Of a stretch of 64,000 nt of DNA, positions 28,330-38,043 are shown one piece after another (within the stretch, counting starts at the first letter, position 1; the number at the start of each line of letters is the position of its first letter). Where the stretch lies: contig JARFQY010000264.1 in NCBI GenBank assembly GCA_029287535.1, positions 1 to 64,000 on the forward strand, in the 5' to 3' direction. The notes below the pieces were generated by a model. That model made no database searches, had not been told where the DNA came from, and saw nothing but the letters and a program-made list of their open reading frames with translations. Both the position numbers and the translations under genes were made by a program. Source of the stretch: Filomicrobium sp. Its GTDB lineage: Bacteria > Pseudomonadota > Alphaproteobacteria > Rhizobiales > Hyphomicrobiaceae.

Positions 28330-28487
28330 GCGTATCCCTATCCTTTCGTTGAGCAGTCGCTGACAGCTATTGAAGTATGAGTCGCTGGTCAGGCCCTGGG
28401 CCCGTTCCACAGCGGTTAAACTTGTACGGATTGCGGACGGGATAACACGTCCGGGACCCGATTGTCCACTTGGTTCGAAACCACCTT

Positions 28488-29573
28488 TCAGCTCTGGGTC
28501 TTTGGGGAGACACTGGTGAAATGCCCCATTTTGCGGCCCGGGCGGGCTTCTCGCTTGCCATAGACATGGAGGCAGGTGTCTGAATCGGCCGCCAGCGCCT
28601 GCCAGTCGTTGACGTCCGCACCTATGAGATTGGTCATCACCGCGTCGACGCTGCGATCCGTTGGCGCAATTGGCCAGCCCGAAACCGCACGAATATGGTT
28701 CTCAAACTGGCAAACGGGGCAGGCATCCAGCGTCCAGTGACCGGAATTGTGGACCCGAGGCGCCATTTCGTTAACGACCAGTGGGGCCTCGGCGTCGGCG
28801 CCAACGAAGAACAACTCAACCGCAAGAACGCCTACGTAATCAAGCGCGCCGGCGATCCGCTCGGCGATCTCGACTGCCTTGCTGGCGATCGAGGAAGGCA
28901 GCGGGCTGGGCACGGTCGAGGTGGCCAGGATACCGTCGACGTGCGTGTTAATGGGGATGTCGTAGCTCACGGTATTCCCACCGAGATCCCGGACGAGAAT
29001 GACCGAGACCTCATACTCAAAGTCGACGAAGCCCTCCAAGATTGCCGGCGCGCGGCCAACCTGATCGAGTGCTGTGGCGGCGTCGGAGGGTGCCGCGATG
29101 CGCACTTGGCCTTTTCCGTCATAACCGAAGCGGCGGGTCTTCAAGAGTGCGGGCGTGCCGATTTGCTGCAAAGCATGCGTCAGGTCGGCATCGCTATCGA
29201 TGGTGGCGAAGGGGGCAACGGGCAGACCGAGGCTTGCAACGAACTGTTTCTCAACGAGACGGTCCTGAGCAACTTCAAGGGCGCGGGCGCCGGGGCGCAC
29301 CGGCTTTTCTGCGGCTGCAGCAGCGGCGGCGGCGAGCGGAACGTTTTCAAATTCGTAGGTGACGACGTCGACTTCGCGGGCCCAGGCGGCGATTGCTTTG
29401 GTATCCTCGTAGGACCCGACGGTGTGGCGGCTGGCGACATCGAATGCGGGACCGGTAGCGTCAGAGTAGATATGCACTTGCTGGCCCAACTGCGCAGCGG
29501 CGACCGCCAACATGCGGCCGAGCTGGCCACTTCCCAGAATTCCAATCACCGATCCGGGGGCAAGCGCGCTCAT
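28488..29573 (-). CDS. purK: N5-carboxyaminoimidazole ribonucleotide synthase
   Basis: 361-aa ATP-grasp enzyme that carboxylates AIR in purine synthesis. Features: the N-terminal [16 protein letters not shown] nucleotide motif, TYEFENVP near 72, the ATP-grasp lobe with [12 protein letters not shown] near 145, and the C-terminal [27 protein letters not shown] near 268. It starts 6 nt after purE in the purE-purK operon. Confidence 0.95.
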   Translation of the reverse strand: MSALAPGSVIGILGSGQLGRMLAVAAAQLGQQVHIYSDATGPAFDVASRHTVGSYEDTKAIAAWAREVDVVTYEFENVPLAAAAAAAAEKPVRPGARALEVAQDRLVEKQFVASLGLPVAPFATIDSDADLTHALQQIGTPALLKTRRFGYDGKGQVRIAAPSDAATALDQVGRAPAILEGFVDFEYEVSVILVRDLGGNTVSYDIPINTHVDGILATSTVPSPLPSSIASKAVEIAERIAGALDYVGVLAVELFFVGADAEAPLVVNEMAPRVHNSGHWTLDACPVCQFENHIRAVSGWPIAPTDRSVDAVMTNLIGADVNDWQALAADSDTCLHVYGKREARPGRKMGHFTSVSPKTQS

Positions 29574-29579
29574 AATCCT

Positions 29580-30104
29580 TCAGGTTTCGTTGTCGTCGGA
29601 AGGGAACTCCGCAACGGCTTCGGTTTGGCGCTGACGCCAATCCGCGATTCGTTGACTCAAGCCAGTGTCTTCGAGCGCTAGAATTTGTGCGGCCATGAGG
29701 GCTGCGTTGGCGGCACCGGGTTCGCCGATCGCCAGGGTGCCGACGGGGACGCCGCAGGGCATCTGAACAATCGAGTACAGGCTATCAAGACCACGCATCG
29801 ATCGTGATTTTATCGGTACGCCAAACACAGGAAGGAGTGACATTGATGCGGTCATGCCCGGAAGGTGTGCGGCGCCGCCAGCGCCGGCGATGATGACCTT
29901 CAGTCCGCGCGACTGAGCTTGCTTTGCATAATCATAGAGCCGGTCAGGCGTGCGGTGCGCTGATACAATGCGGGCTTCGTAAGGGACCAGCAACTCGTCA
30001 AGCAGGGCGGCCGCACGTTTCATCGTCGGCCAGTCGGACTGACTGCCCATAATGATGCCGACGAGGGCTTCGGCTCGACCACTTCTGGCGGCGTTTTCGC
30101 TCAT
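29580..30104 (-). CDS. purE: N5-CAIR mutase
   Basis: 174-aa class I PurE that moves the carboxylate to give CAIR. The conserved [12 protein letters not shown] is near residue 18, [17 protein letters not shown] near 45 and the [14 protein letters not shown] loop with the catalytic histidine near 73. ATG 30104 (CGGAGCG) was preferred to 30122. It is followed by purK. Confidence 0.95.
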   Translation of the reverse strand: MSENAARSGRAEALVGIIMGSQSDWPTMKRAAALLDELLVPYEARIVSAHRTPDRLYDYAKQAQSRGLKVIIAGAGGAAHLPGMTASMSLLPVFGVPIKSRSMRGLDSLYSIVQMPCGVPVGTLAIGEPGAANAALMAAQILALEDTGLSQRIADWRQRQTEAVAEFPSDDNET

Positions 30105-30189
30105 TCGCGCTCCGAATGGCATGAATGCAAGGACGTGAACCGGAAAGACGTTCTGTTTACTTTTGCTGGCCTGCAGCGAATCTCTTAAC

Positions 30190-30207
30190 GGCCCGAGAAA
30201 GCGGGCC
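30190..30207. promoter_or_regulatory. Hairpin in the purE/CBS divergent gap
   Basis: GGCCCG pairs with CGGGCC around a 6-nt loop within the 290-bp divergent region. With no U-tract it is not an obvious terminator; it may be a leader structure of purE. Confidence 0.25.
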
Positions 30208-30394
30208 TTCTAAACGACGCGGGGGGCGGACGCAAGCGTGAAGTTTCTTGCGCAGCGGAAATATGAACGCGTTTCCATTCACTCTGGCGCGCAGACTGAA
30301 GTTGCCGAGAGCAGGTGGGATGCCTAGTGTTAGATAAGGGCGCTACCGATGAACCATAAGCGCCGACCGCGACGTCGGCGAATGGAGCCGCGTC

Positions 30395-30829
30395 ATGCTG
30401 GTCTCAGACATTCTCAAGGAGAAGGGCCACACTATTCGCACTGTGCCGCCCACCCTCACAATCGGTGAACTCTCCAATCGACTTCGCACCGAAAAAGTTG
30501 GCGCCATGATCGTCTCGATCGATGGGCGCAGCCTCGATGGTATCATCAGTGAGCGCGATATCGTTCATGGTCTTGCCGATCATGGTGCACATCTTGACTC
30601 GGTTCCCGTTGCCGAACTCTGCACCAGTGCCGTGCATACATGCCGGCCTGACGACTCGGTTGGCAAGGTCGCACGGCTGATGACGGTCAGGCGCGTGCGT
30701 CATGTGCCGGTGGTGCAAGACGACAGACTGGTCGGGATAGTCAGCATCGGCGACGTCCTGAAACATCGTCTCGTCGAGGTCCAACTGGAAGCGAATGTTC
30801 TTCGCGATGTCGCGATCGCGGTGAGATAG
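30395..30829 (+). CDS. CBS-domain protein
   Basis: 144 aa, two CBS repeats and nothing else: VSDILKEKGHTIRTVPPTLTIGELSNRL / IISERDIVHGL and CRPDDSVGKVARLMTVRRVRHVPVVQDDRLVGIVSIGDVL. Such proteins sense adenine nucleotides and regulate partners; the partner is not evident. The purE/purK genes are divergent neighbours, which may be coincidence. It ends 9 nt from the convergent ligase. Confidence 0.85.
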   Translation: MLVSDILKEKGHTIRTVPPTLTIGELSNRLRTEKVGAMIVSIDGRSLDGIISERDIVHGLADHGAHLDSVPVAELCTSAVHTCRPDDSVGKVARLMTVRRVRHVPVVQDDRLVGIVSIGDVLKHRLVEVQLEANVLRDVAIAVR

Positions 30830-30837
30830 GCTGGCGG

Positions 30838-32433
30838 TCAAAGCAGCGCTTTCACCGTTGCAAGCGTATCGGCTTCGTTTGCGGGCTTGTCCCATCGTAT
30901 GCGCGCGATGCGGGGGAACCGCATGGCGATACCAGATTTGTGACGGCTTGAAAGCTGGACGGCATCGAAGGCGACTTCAAGGACCAGTTTGGGTTCGACG
31001 GCGCGGACAGGCCCGAAACGGTCAGTCGTATTGTTGCGGACGAAACGATCCAGTTCCCGGAGTTCTTCGTCGGTGAAGCCCGAGTAGGCTTTGCCGACAG
31101 GAACGAGCCGCACTTCGCCCGGCTCAAGTGCCGCTGAGCTATCATCGACCCAGACGCCGAACGTGTAATCAGAGTAGTACGACGAGCGCTTGCCGGACCC
31201 GCGCTGGGCATACATCAATACGCAATCGAGGGTGAGTGGTGCGCGCTTCCACTTCCACCAATGTCCCTTGGGGCGACCGGCGATATAGGGGCTCGACTTC
31301 CGCTTGAGCATCAGGCCCTCGATACCGCTGGCACGCGTTTTGGACCAGATTTCCGACAGGGCGTGAAAGTCCGCGAATGGCACCTGTTCCGAAAGATCGG
31401 TCAGGGGTGCGGGCGCATTCGCATACCATGCCTCCAAGCGGCGCCGGCGTTCCTCAAAGGGCAATTCGCGCAGGTCGTCATCACCTTCCAGCAGCAAATC
31501 ATAGAGCCGCACGTGGGCTGGAAACTCTCGCAGTTGGCGCGCCGATACGGTTTTTCGATTCAGGCGTTGCTGCAGGTCGTTGAAGGGGGCGACTTCTTCG
31601 TCGCGCACGACCAGCAATTCTCCATCGAGTACGCAATGGCGTCCGGTGAAGGCCGACGCGATGTCTGGGAAAGCACGTGAGATGTCGTCGCCGGTTCTTG
31701 AGAACAGGCGCATATCGCCGCCTACCGCCGCGATCTGTACGCGGATGCCATCCCATTTCCATTCGGCTGCAAGGTCCGTTGGATCGAGCTGTGGCCAATC
31801 ACTGTCTTCGATCGGATGCGCAAGCATCATTGGCCGGAATACCGGTCGGCCGCCCGGATCAGGCCGGTCGGCTGTGCCATCAAGCCAGGCAAACAGGTCC
31901 AGATAAGGCGGGTCCAGCGCATGCCAGACCTCTTCGATTTCGCCGACTTCGCGGGTGAACGCCTGGGCTATGGCGGTTTTCGCTAGTCTGGCCGAAACGC
32001 CAACCCGGGGTGCGCCTCCCAAAAGTTTGAGGAGGGCGAAGCGACCCGAAATGTCGAGGCGATCGAGGGTGTTCGAAAGAAGCTTCGGAATGTCATTTCT
32101 CGAGACGGTTTCGAAGTCGGCGACGACGGCAGCGAGCGCCGGCGGGTCATAGCCTCTCACTTGTTCGGGCCAGAGCAGGGAGACGGTCTCGGCAGTGTCG
32201 CCGACGTAATCGCGGGACAAGCGATAAAGTTGCGGATCGACCGTGGCGGACAGGAGTTCCGGAAGGATGCGGCGCAGGGGTAGTGAAAACGGCAGCCCAT
32301 CGGTCAGCGCGGCAAGCGCCCAGCCTCGGTCCGGGTCCGGTGTGGTCTGAAAGTAGTGCGCCAGTAGAGCCAGCTTGCGATTGCGGCTTTGCGTGTATGC
32401 AAGATTGTCCAGAAGACGGGCGAAACGCTGCAT
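30838..32433 (-). CDS. Cisplatin-damage-response ATP-dependent DNA ligase
   Basis: 531 aa. The adenylation motif KWDGIRVQI (catalytic lysine) lies near residue 226 after an N-terminal ligase domain starting MQRFARLLDNLAYTQSRNRKLALL. Nucleotidyltransferase motifs include VLDGELLV, EGLMLKR and WWKWKRAPLT, with an OB-fold domain after them. The size and N-terminus match the ligase of the alphaproteobacterial cisplatin/ligase-associated repair set. Its partner exonuclease is 5 nt upstream. The usual helicase and endonuclease partners are not adjacent here. Confidence 0.9.
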   Translation of the reverse strand: MQRFARLLDNLAYTQSRNRKLALLAHYFQTTPDPDRGWALAALTDGLPFSLPLRRILPELLSATVDPQLYRLSRDYVGDTAETVSLLWPEQVRGYDPPALAAVVADFETVSRNDIPKLLSNTLDRLDISGRFALLKLLGGAPRVGVSARLAKTAIAQAFTREVGEIEEVWHALDPPYLDLFAWLDGTADRPDPGGRPVFRPMMLAHPIEDSDWPQLDPTDLAAEWKWDGIRVQIAAVGGDMRLFSRTGDDISRAFPDIASAFTGRHCVLDGELLVVRDEEVAPFNDLQQRLNRKTVSARQLREFPAHVRLYDLLLEGDDDLRELPFEERRRRLEAWYANAPAPLTDLSEQVPFADFHALSEIWSKTRASGIEGLMLKRKSSPYIAGRPKGHWWKWKRAPLTLDCVLMYAQRGSGKRSSYYSDYTFGVWVDDSSAALEPGEVRLVPVGKAYSGFTDEELRELDRFVRNNTTDRFGPVRAVEPKLVLEVAFDAVQLSSRHKSGIAMRFPRIARIRWDKPANEADTLATVKALL

Positions 32434-32438
32434 GAGAG

Positions 32439-33491
32439 CTAGTCACCCTCGTCCTCAAATCCAACCAGGGTCAGAGCGCGGGCCGAGATGCCCATCAGCC
32501 CCAGTTGGTGGACCAGCGCATCCTCGCGGCCGTGGGTGACCCAGACCTCTTGAGCACCGGTCTGCTCGATGGTTTCGATCAGCTCCGGCCAATCCGCATG
32601 GTCGGAGACAATCAAGGGAAGCTCAACGCCGCGTTGGCGGGCGCGGCCGCGGACTCGCATCCAGCCGCTGGCGAATGCCGTTGCAGGGTCGGCAAAACGG
32701 CGGGACCAACGGTCTGCCAGAGCCGACGGCGGGCACATCACCAGCTGGCCGGCGTAGTCCCGGCGGCGAGCAGCCTTCTCGGTCTCAATGGTGCTGACGG
32801 GCCCCATCGGGATGCCGCACTGCTGGTAGAATTCCGTCAGCTGAACCAGCGCGCCATGCAGGTGGATCGTCTGGTCGAACCCCGCCTGGCGCAGTAACGC
32901 GATCATGCGCTGGCATTTGCCGAGGCCGTATACGCCCAGCATGTGGGTCCGGTCTGGCTGTTGACGAATAGCCCCTACAAGACGATGGGCCTCCCTGTCG
33001 GCGGGCTCGTGGCGGAATACGGGAAGCGCGAATGTCGCCTCGGTCACGAAGATATCGCAAGGCACGAGTTCAAATGGTTCGCAGGTGGGATCAGCAGCAC
33101 GCTTATAGTCGCCGGAAATGACGACGCGTGTCCCAGCACGTTCGATGATGATCTGCGCGGAGCCGAGAATATGCCCCGCTGGAACGAACCTGACGCTGAC
33201 GCCGTTCACCGAGTTGGTTTCGCCATAGCGGACGGTCTGGAACATGCCGGCGCAGCCGTCGCCGTAGCGTATTTTCATTATGGAGATCGTTTCGGCTGTC
33301 GCCAGCACGGCGCCGTGCCCGCTGCGGGCATGATCCGCATGTCCGTGCGTTATCAGCGCCTTATCCACAGGTTTGTTCGGATCAATGAAGAAACCACCGG
33401 GCTCGCAGAAGAGTCCCTCCGGACGTGGGTAGAGCCAACGTTCGGCAGGGTGTCGTTTGCCCAGAGGCAGCGGTCTGGAAGACGTCTGCAT
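32439..33491 (-). CDS. Ligase-associated DNA damage response exonuclease
   Basis: 350 aa, metallo-beta-lactamase/beta-CASP fold. The metal motif ITHGHADHARSGH is near residue 46, followed by PAGHILGSAQ, ISGDYKR and late VSDHADWPEL and HGREDAL segments. It is the first gene of the pair with the DNA ligase. The start at 33491 (MQTSSRPLPLG) is likely; the ORF track begins four codons earlier. Confidence 0.88.
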   Translation of the reverse strand: MQTSSRPLPLGKRHPAERWLYPRPEGLFCEPGGFFIDPNKPVDKALITHGHADHARSGHGAVLATAETISIMKIRYGDGCAGMFQTVRYGETNSVNGVSVRFVPAGHILGSAQIIIERAGTRVVISGDYKRAADPTCEPFELVPCDIFVTEATFALPVFRHEPADREAHRLVGAIRQQPDRTHMLGVYGLGKCQRMIALLRQAGFDQTIHLHGALVQLTEFYQQCGIPMGPVSTIETEKAARRRDYAGQLVMCPPSALADRWSRRFADPATAFASGWMRVRGRARQRGVELPLIVSDHADWPELIETIEQTGAQEVWVTHGREDALVHQLGLMGISARALTLVGFEDEGD

Positions 33492-33552
33492 TGTGGTTGG
33501 CAAACGTTGATTGATTGTGTTGCGAATTGGTCACATATGGTGTGGCAGACCC

Positions 33553-33759
33553 TCAGGCAATAATGTCCGGGGTCAGCTGATCTTCGACAGTGCGGATGCG
33601 GTCTTTCAGGGCGAGTTTTTCCTTTTTCAGCCGCTTAATCGTGAGTTGGTCAGCGGCGCCGGAAAGTTCAAGCTCCGCGATCTCCTCATCAAGCGAACGG
33701 TGGCGCTGTTGCAGCGACACCAGATCATCGCGCAATTTCTGCTCTTGCTCGCGGTCCAT
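33553..33759 (-). CDS. YdcH/DUF465 small coiled-coil protein
   Basis: 68 aa, almost entirely heptad-like helix: LRDDLVSLQQRHRSLDEEIAELEL... IKRLKKEKLALKDRIRTVEDQL. The RHRSLDEEI and LKKEKLALKDRI blocks are the DUF465/YdcH signature. The function is unknown. A second member of the family is encoded divergently at 34019. Confidence 0.8.
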   Translation of the reverse strand: MDREQEQKLRDDLVSLQQRHRSLDEEIAELELSGAADQLTIKRLKKEKLALKDRIRTVEDQLTPDIIA

Positions 33760-34018
33760 GTGTTCTTCGTGCAGCTCTCATCCCATGCACCCGTAACTAT
33801 CGGCCTGTTCGCAGGTTTCCGCAAGTCAGGACTGAGAAGGTTGACGTCTGAATACCGCCATGAGTCACTAGGTCGCAGACGGCCAAACGGTCCGCGATGG
33901 GGCGCGTTGTGAGGGGCCTTTTAGGGTAATGACAAAATGTGAGGCCGCGGCCAATGGACATTCCGAAAATGATCTGTCACGTTTTATATGTCATGAAACC
34001 GCGAATGGAGGAGCAAGG

Positions 34019-34195
34019 ATGTCGCTTGAAGGTCATCTTGCAGAACTCACTGAGAAACACCGCCTTCTTGACGAGCAGATAGTTGAAGAGGCCGCTAGGC
34101 CCGGGTCCGATGACGTCGTCGTTCGACGGATGAAACAGGAAAAACTGAAGCTTAAAGAAGAGATTGAGCGTCTTAAACACGTGACGCGACACTAG
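34019..34195 (+). CDS. YdcH/DUF465 small coiled-coil protein
   Basis: 58 aa from ATG 34019 (GGAGGAGCAAGG upstream). LAELTEKHRLLDEQI and MKQEKLKLKEEIERL match the same signature as the minus-strand copy. The ORF track starts at 33929, but that extension has a poor site and poor composition. It forms a divergent duplicate pair with 33553-33759. Confidence 0.8.
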   Translation: MSLEGHLAELTEKHRLLDEQIVEEAARPGSDDVVVRRMKQEKLKLKEEIERLKHVTRH

Positions 34196-34270
34196 TCTCA
34201 ATCCCCTTGACCGCAGCGGCCGCTCGGCCTTCACAAAAGGCTGCGGGTACCATTTTCAGGTTCATACTGG

Positions 34271-34298
34271 CGGATGCGCAAGCGGGCTTGCGCGTCCG
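34271..34298. terminator. Strong stem-loop at GH3 3' end
   Basis: CGGATGCGCAAG pairs with CTTGCGCGTCCG (one G:U) around loop CGGG. No U-tract is present on either strand. Position after both the convergent YdcH-like gene and the GH3 stop suggests a terminator or processing stem. Confidence 0.45.
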
Positions 34299-34328
34299 GA
34301 GGTTGGCGGTCTGGCTCTTGTCCAAGAG

Positions 34329-35603
34329 CTATTCGACGCGTGCTGATCGATGTGGTGCGGGCTTGGGGATCGGCATGTCTTCCGGCCACAGTTGAGTTCG
34401 AGGCGAGAACCGCGCGGCATGTTTGTCGAGGCGTGCGCGGCTTTCGGCGAGTGCGGACTCGTTGAATTCGCCGCGCTCGTGGGCTTTCAGCATGGCGTAG
34501 AGGACGTGATAGACGAGATCGCCATCAGCGGTCAGCAAGATGATGTCGACGCCAGCTCGCAATGCGTCGACGGAGGCCTTGCCGATGCCGCCTGGACGCC
34601 GATTGATGGCCCCCATGTCGAGATCGTCGGTAATGATCAGGCCATCGTAGTCCCATTCTTCACGCAGCAGCCCCGTAATCACCGAACTTGACGCCGACGC
34701 AGGATTGTCCTTGTCGACGGCTTCCAGCTTGGCATGTCCGATCATCATGGCGGCGGGCGTGGTGGCGGTGAGGCTCCAAAAAGGGATCCAGTCGGCGGCC
34801 TCGAGTTCCTCGCGCGATTTGGTTAACGAGGCTTGGCGGATGTGGGTGTCCGTCTTGACGCCCTCCAGTCCGGGGAAGTGTTTCAAAGTGCACAGAACGC
34901 GCCAGCTGGCGAGCGCGTTGCAGTAGGTTTCAGCAGCCTCGATTATGAGATCTGGGTCATTTGAGATTGCGCGCCGGATCAGGTGTGTTCTGCGGTCCCG
35001 GCGCAGACGCTTCTTGGGCTTCAAGTCAACGACGGGCGCGAAGTTCAAATTGACGCCGAGTTCGGAAAGTCCGACGGCCTGCGTTTCGGCGAAGTTGCGG
35101 GTGATTTCCTCACGCTCTTCGGCTGTCTCGACCCGGCGCAACTTCCGGCCAAGCGATTTCTGGCGACGCAACGGAGGGGAGAGATGCGCGACCAAGCCAC
35201 CCTCCTGATCGGTCGCGATCCATAGTGGGCGGAGCGTGTTTCCCTTCGCAAGCTCCCGGAACCGCTTGAACTCCCGGGCCAGGCGTCCGCGTGAGCGCCT
35301 GCGGGCATTGCGCCGGGTGACGAACACCCCGCCGATGGCCCCGCGCTTCAGCAATGGTGTCAGCTGTCTGCCGCGATGATAGCCGATGATGACGTGGCTG
35401 CCGAATTTGCGGAGGAGATCAGGCGGCGCCGCGAGAACGGCCCGTTTCTTCGCCGCAAGCGAGACCTTCTTTTCCGAAGCGAGTGCCCACGCGGGTGCGC
35501 TGATTATCGCCAGCGCCGCAACGCAAGCGAGAATTGCAGTGGCGGCCCACTGGAAGCGTTGGCTTGGAAAAATGCCGTGGAGGCACGTTATGGGACCTTT
35601 CAA
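34329..35603 (-). CDS. Exported glycoside hydrolase family 3 protein (NagZ-like)
   Basis: 424 aa from a TTG at 35603, which has CTGAGG upstream (TTG 35612 is the alternative). A signal-type hydrophobic helix WAATAILACVAALAIISAPAWA precedes the GH3 barrel. Motifs are ATDQEGGLVAHL, the NagZ-type catalytic KHFPGLEGVKTDTH near 235, MIGHAKLE and the nucleophile-bearing GLIITDDLDMGAI near 315. It is probably a beta-N-acetylhexosaminidase acting on peptidoglycan fragments; export is unusual because NagZ is normally cytosolic. It lacks an ATG start. Confidence 0.8.
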   Translation of the reverse strand: MKGPITCLHGIFPSQRFQWAATAILACVAALAIISAPAWALASEKKVSLAAKKRAVLAAPPDLLRKFGSHVIIGYHRGRQLTPLLKRGAIGGVFVTRRNARRRSRGRLAREFKRFRELAKGNTLRPLWIATDQEGGLVAHLSPPLRRQKSLGRKLRRVETAEEREEITRNFAETQAVGLSELGVNLNFAPVVDLKPKKRLRRDRRTHLIRRAISNDPDLIIEAAETYCNALASWRVLCTLKHFPGLEGVKTDTHIRQASLTKSREELEAADWIPFWSLTATTPAAMMIGHAKLEAVDKDNPASASSSVITGLLREEWDYDGLIITDDLDMGAINRRPGGIGKASVDALRAGVDIILLTADGDLVYHVLYAMLKAHERGEFNESALAESRARLDKHAARFSPRTQLWPEDMPIPKPAPHRSARVE

Positions 35604-35756
35604 GCCGGGCAACCTCAGATCCGTTGGCGATGCGTGCTGCGTGTCGTCGAATCTTCACGCGCGGAAACTAACACGTGCGGCGAGCGAAGATCTGCATTGT
35701 GTAACGCATAAGGTGTAGCAGGCTTGCTAAGGCTTGTTTAACAGCGTCGGCCCGAA

Positions 35757-37382
35757 TTAGTCCTTCGCCATCTCTCGCAGCTTGAATTTCTGGATTTTAC
35801 CGGTCGACGTCTTGGGCACTTCCGAGAAAATGACGTGGCGCGGACACTTGTAATGTGCCAGGTGCTGCCGACAGAAGGTCATGACATCTTCAGCGGTGAG
35901 ATTCTCCCCGGGCTTCAACTCGATAAAGGCGCAGGGCGTTTCACCCCATTTCTCATCGGGCTTGGCAACGACCGCGCAGTAGGCGACCGCCGGGTGCTTA
36001 TAGAGAACATCCTCCACTTCGATTGAGGAGATGTTTTCACCACCGGAAATAATGATGTCCTTGGAGCGATCCTTCAGCTGGATGTATCCGTCCGGGTGTA
36101 GAACGCCAAGGTCACCGGAGTGGAACCAGCCGCCGGCAAACGCATCGTCAGTGGCTTTAGGGTTCTTCAAATAGCCCTTCATGACGTTGTTGCCTCGGAA
36201 CATGACCTCGCCCAGGCTCTCACCGTCGGCAGGAACTTGCGTCATGGTCTGCGGGTCCATCACGGTGAGATCTTCCAATGTGACGTAGCGCACGCCTTGA
36301 CGGATACGCTTGTCGGCAATCGCCTCAGGCGGGAGATCGTCCCAGGCGGGGTTCCATTCGTTGATCACGGCAGGCCCGTAGGTTTCGGTCAGCCCATAAA
36401 GGTGAGTGAGCTTGAATCCAGCCGCGGCCATGGCGTTAAGCACCGACTGGGGTGGGGGTGCGGCAGCGTGATTGAAAGCAACCGTATGGTGGAATTCGCG
36501 GCGTTCTTCAGGCTTGGCGTTGAGCAGAACCGACATCACGATCGGAGCACCGGACAGGTGGGTCACCTTGTGGTCGGCGATAGCGTCATACATTGCCTTG
36601 GCGCGGACCCAGCGCAAGCAGACATGGGTGCCGGCGACAGTTGACAGCGACCAGGGGAAGCACCAGCCGTTGCAGTGGAACATGGGCAGCGTCCACAAAT
36701 AGACCGGGAACCGGTCCATGCCCGTGGCAATGGTGTTGGAATAGCACATGAGACCGGCGCCGCGGTGATGGTAGACAACGCCCTTGGGATTGCCGGTTGT
36801 GCCTGAAGTGTAATTCAGCGAGATGGCATCCCACTCATCATCCGGCATCTTCCAGGCAAATTCCGGATCGCCGCCGGCGACGAGTGCCTCATACTCCGTA
36901 TAGGAAAGCTGTTCGCCATCCTGAGGAAACTCGGGGTCCTGGTAGTCGATGATCAACGGTTTGACCTTGGCCTGAGCCAGCGCGTCCTTCATGACCGCAG
37001 AGAACTCGCGGTCGACGATCAGCACCTTGGTCTCGGCGTGGTCGAGCTGGAACGCGATAATGGGAGCATCGAGACGGGTGTTGATGGAATGCAGTACCGC
37101 GCCCGTCATCGGTACGGCGTAGTGGGCCTCGAGCATCGGTGGCGTGTTGGCGAGCATAACTGAAACGGTGTCGCCTTTGCCGACGTACTTGCCAGCCAAC
37201 GCCGATGCAAGCCGGCGGGCGCGAGTATAAAACTCAGCGTAGGTGTAGCGGGCATTGCCGTGAATGATCGCCGTTTGGTCAGGATAAACCATGGCGGCGC
37301 GCTCCAGAAAGGTCACCGGAGTCAGCGGCTGGTGATTGGCTGGGTTCCTGTCAAGATTCTGTTCGTAGGGATTTGCGGTCAT
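35757..37382 (-). CDS. Acyl-CoA synthetase (medium-chain / DmdB-like)
   Basis: 541 aa, ANL adenylate-forming enzyme. Core motifs are NYTSGTTGNPKGVVYHHRGA (phosphate-binding loop) near 185, LYGLTETYGP near 325, GWFHSGDLGVLHPDGYIQLKDRSKDIIISGGENIS near 415, and a C-terminal lysine in STGKIQKF near 530. It activates fatty or related acids to CoA thioesters. The subgroup resembles medium-chain and 3-methylmercaptopropionate ligases; which acid is used cannot be read. Confidence 0.85.
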   Translation of the reverse strand: MTANPYEQNLDRNPANHQPLTPVTFLERAAMVYPDQTAIIHGNARYTYAEFYTRARRLASALAGKYVGKGDTVSVMLANTPPMLEAHYAVPMTGAVLHSINTRLDAPIIAFQLDHAETKVLIVDREFSAVMKDALAQAKVKPLIIDYQDPEFPQDGEQLSYTEYEALVAGGDPEFAWKMPDDEWDAISLNYTSGTTGNPKGVVYHHRGAGLMCYSNTIATGMDRFPVYLWTLPMFHCNGWCFPWSLSTVAGTHVCLRWVRAKAMYDAIADHKVTHLSGAPIVMSVLLNAKPEERREFHHTVAFNHAAAPPPQSVLNAMAAAGFKLTHLYGLTETYGPAVINEWNPAWDDLPPEAIADKRIRQGVRYVTLEDLTVMDPQTMTQVPADGESLGEVMFRGNNVMKGYLKNPKATDDAFAGGWFHSGDLGVLHPDGYIQLKDRSKDIIISGGENISSIEVEDVLYKHPAVAYCAVVAKPDEKWGETPCAFIELKPGENLTAEDVMTFCRQHLAHYKCPRHVIFSEVPKTSTGKIQKFKLREMAKD

Positions 37383-37615
37383 CGCTCACTGGCCGAGGTT
37401 TGTTTTGATGCAGATTGGTGGGGGACGCTAGCCAAACTCGGCCGCTGGTTCAATCGGATATGTGTTGCAGTGCGACATACGCGGCGATGCGCCTTCACAA
37501 CGGACTCCATTCAAAAACGAGCTTAGCGGTTGCAGGCTGCGTGGTATTGGTTAACCTATATCCATCGAACTGGAGATTGGTTGTGAGTCGGCCCACGGAC
37601 TTGGGAGACGACGCG

Positions 37616-37699
37616 ATGTGCAACTCAAACCGCGAGGGCATCGCCTTTTTCATACTGGCGACGCTCATAGCACTGACACCACTGGTGTTGTTTGTTTAA
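37616..37699 (+). CDS. Putative 27-aa membrane microprotein
   Basis: MCNSNREGIAFFILATLIALTPLVLFV: a short polar head and one 19-residue hydrophobic helix. The ATG has GGGAGACGACG upstream. It sits in a gap between divergent acyl-CoA synthetase genes. The ORF track buries it in a longer frame from 37415. No family is recognised, so this is a guess supported by start site and composition. Confidence 0.4.
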   Translation: MCNSNREGIAFFILATLIALTPLVLFV

Positions 37700-38043
37700 T
37701 GCCGCTTTGACCGCCAACGGCGGTGCGGACGCCCACTTTCGTATACAGCGCCTTGCGTTCGCCGACGCGCGTCGGCTTGGCGCGTAGCGACACGGCGAAA
37801 CAGCAAAACTCGTCCCGAATACCTCCCGGTCCGGCAATATTGCGAGCCGGCGAACACGATGCTCGGCGGCACCATTTGGTGGTCCTGCGACCATGGTCTG
37901 TAGCGCAAACAGCTGAATGCTGACTAACAACAGCCGGCGATTAGCCCAATTGCGCATGCGCTGCAGTATTGCGCTTCTTGGGTAACAGGAGCACACAGAA
38001 ATCATCACGCAGAACAAGGCCTTTGTATCCGGGAGATGCACTC
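37700..38043. other. 344-bp region before prpE
   Basis: No gene or clear promoter was seen. Antisense ORFs here have unconvincing composition. The prpE ATG and ribosome site GGGAG lie at its right edge. Confidence 0.4.
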
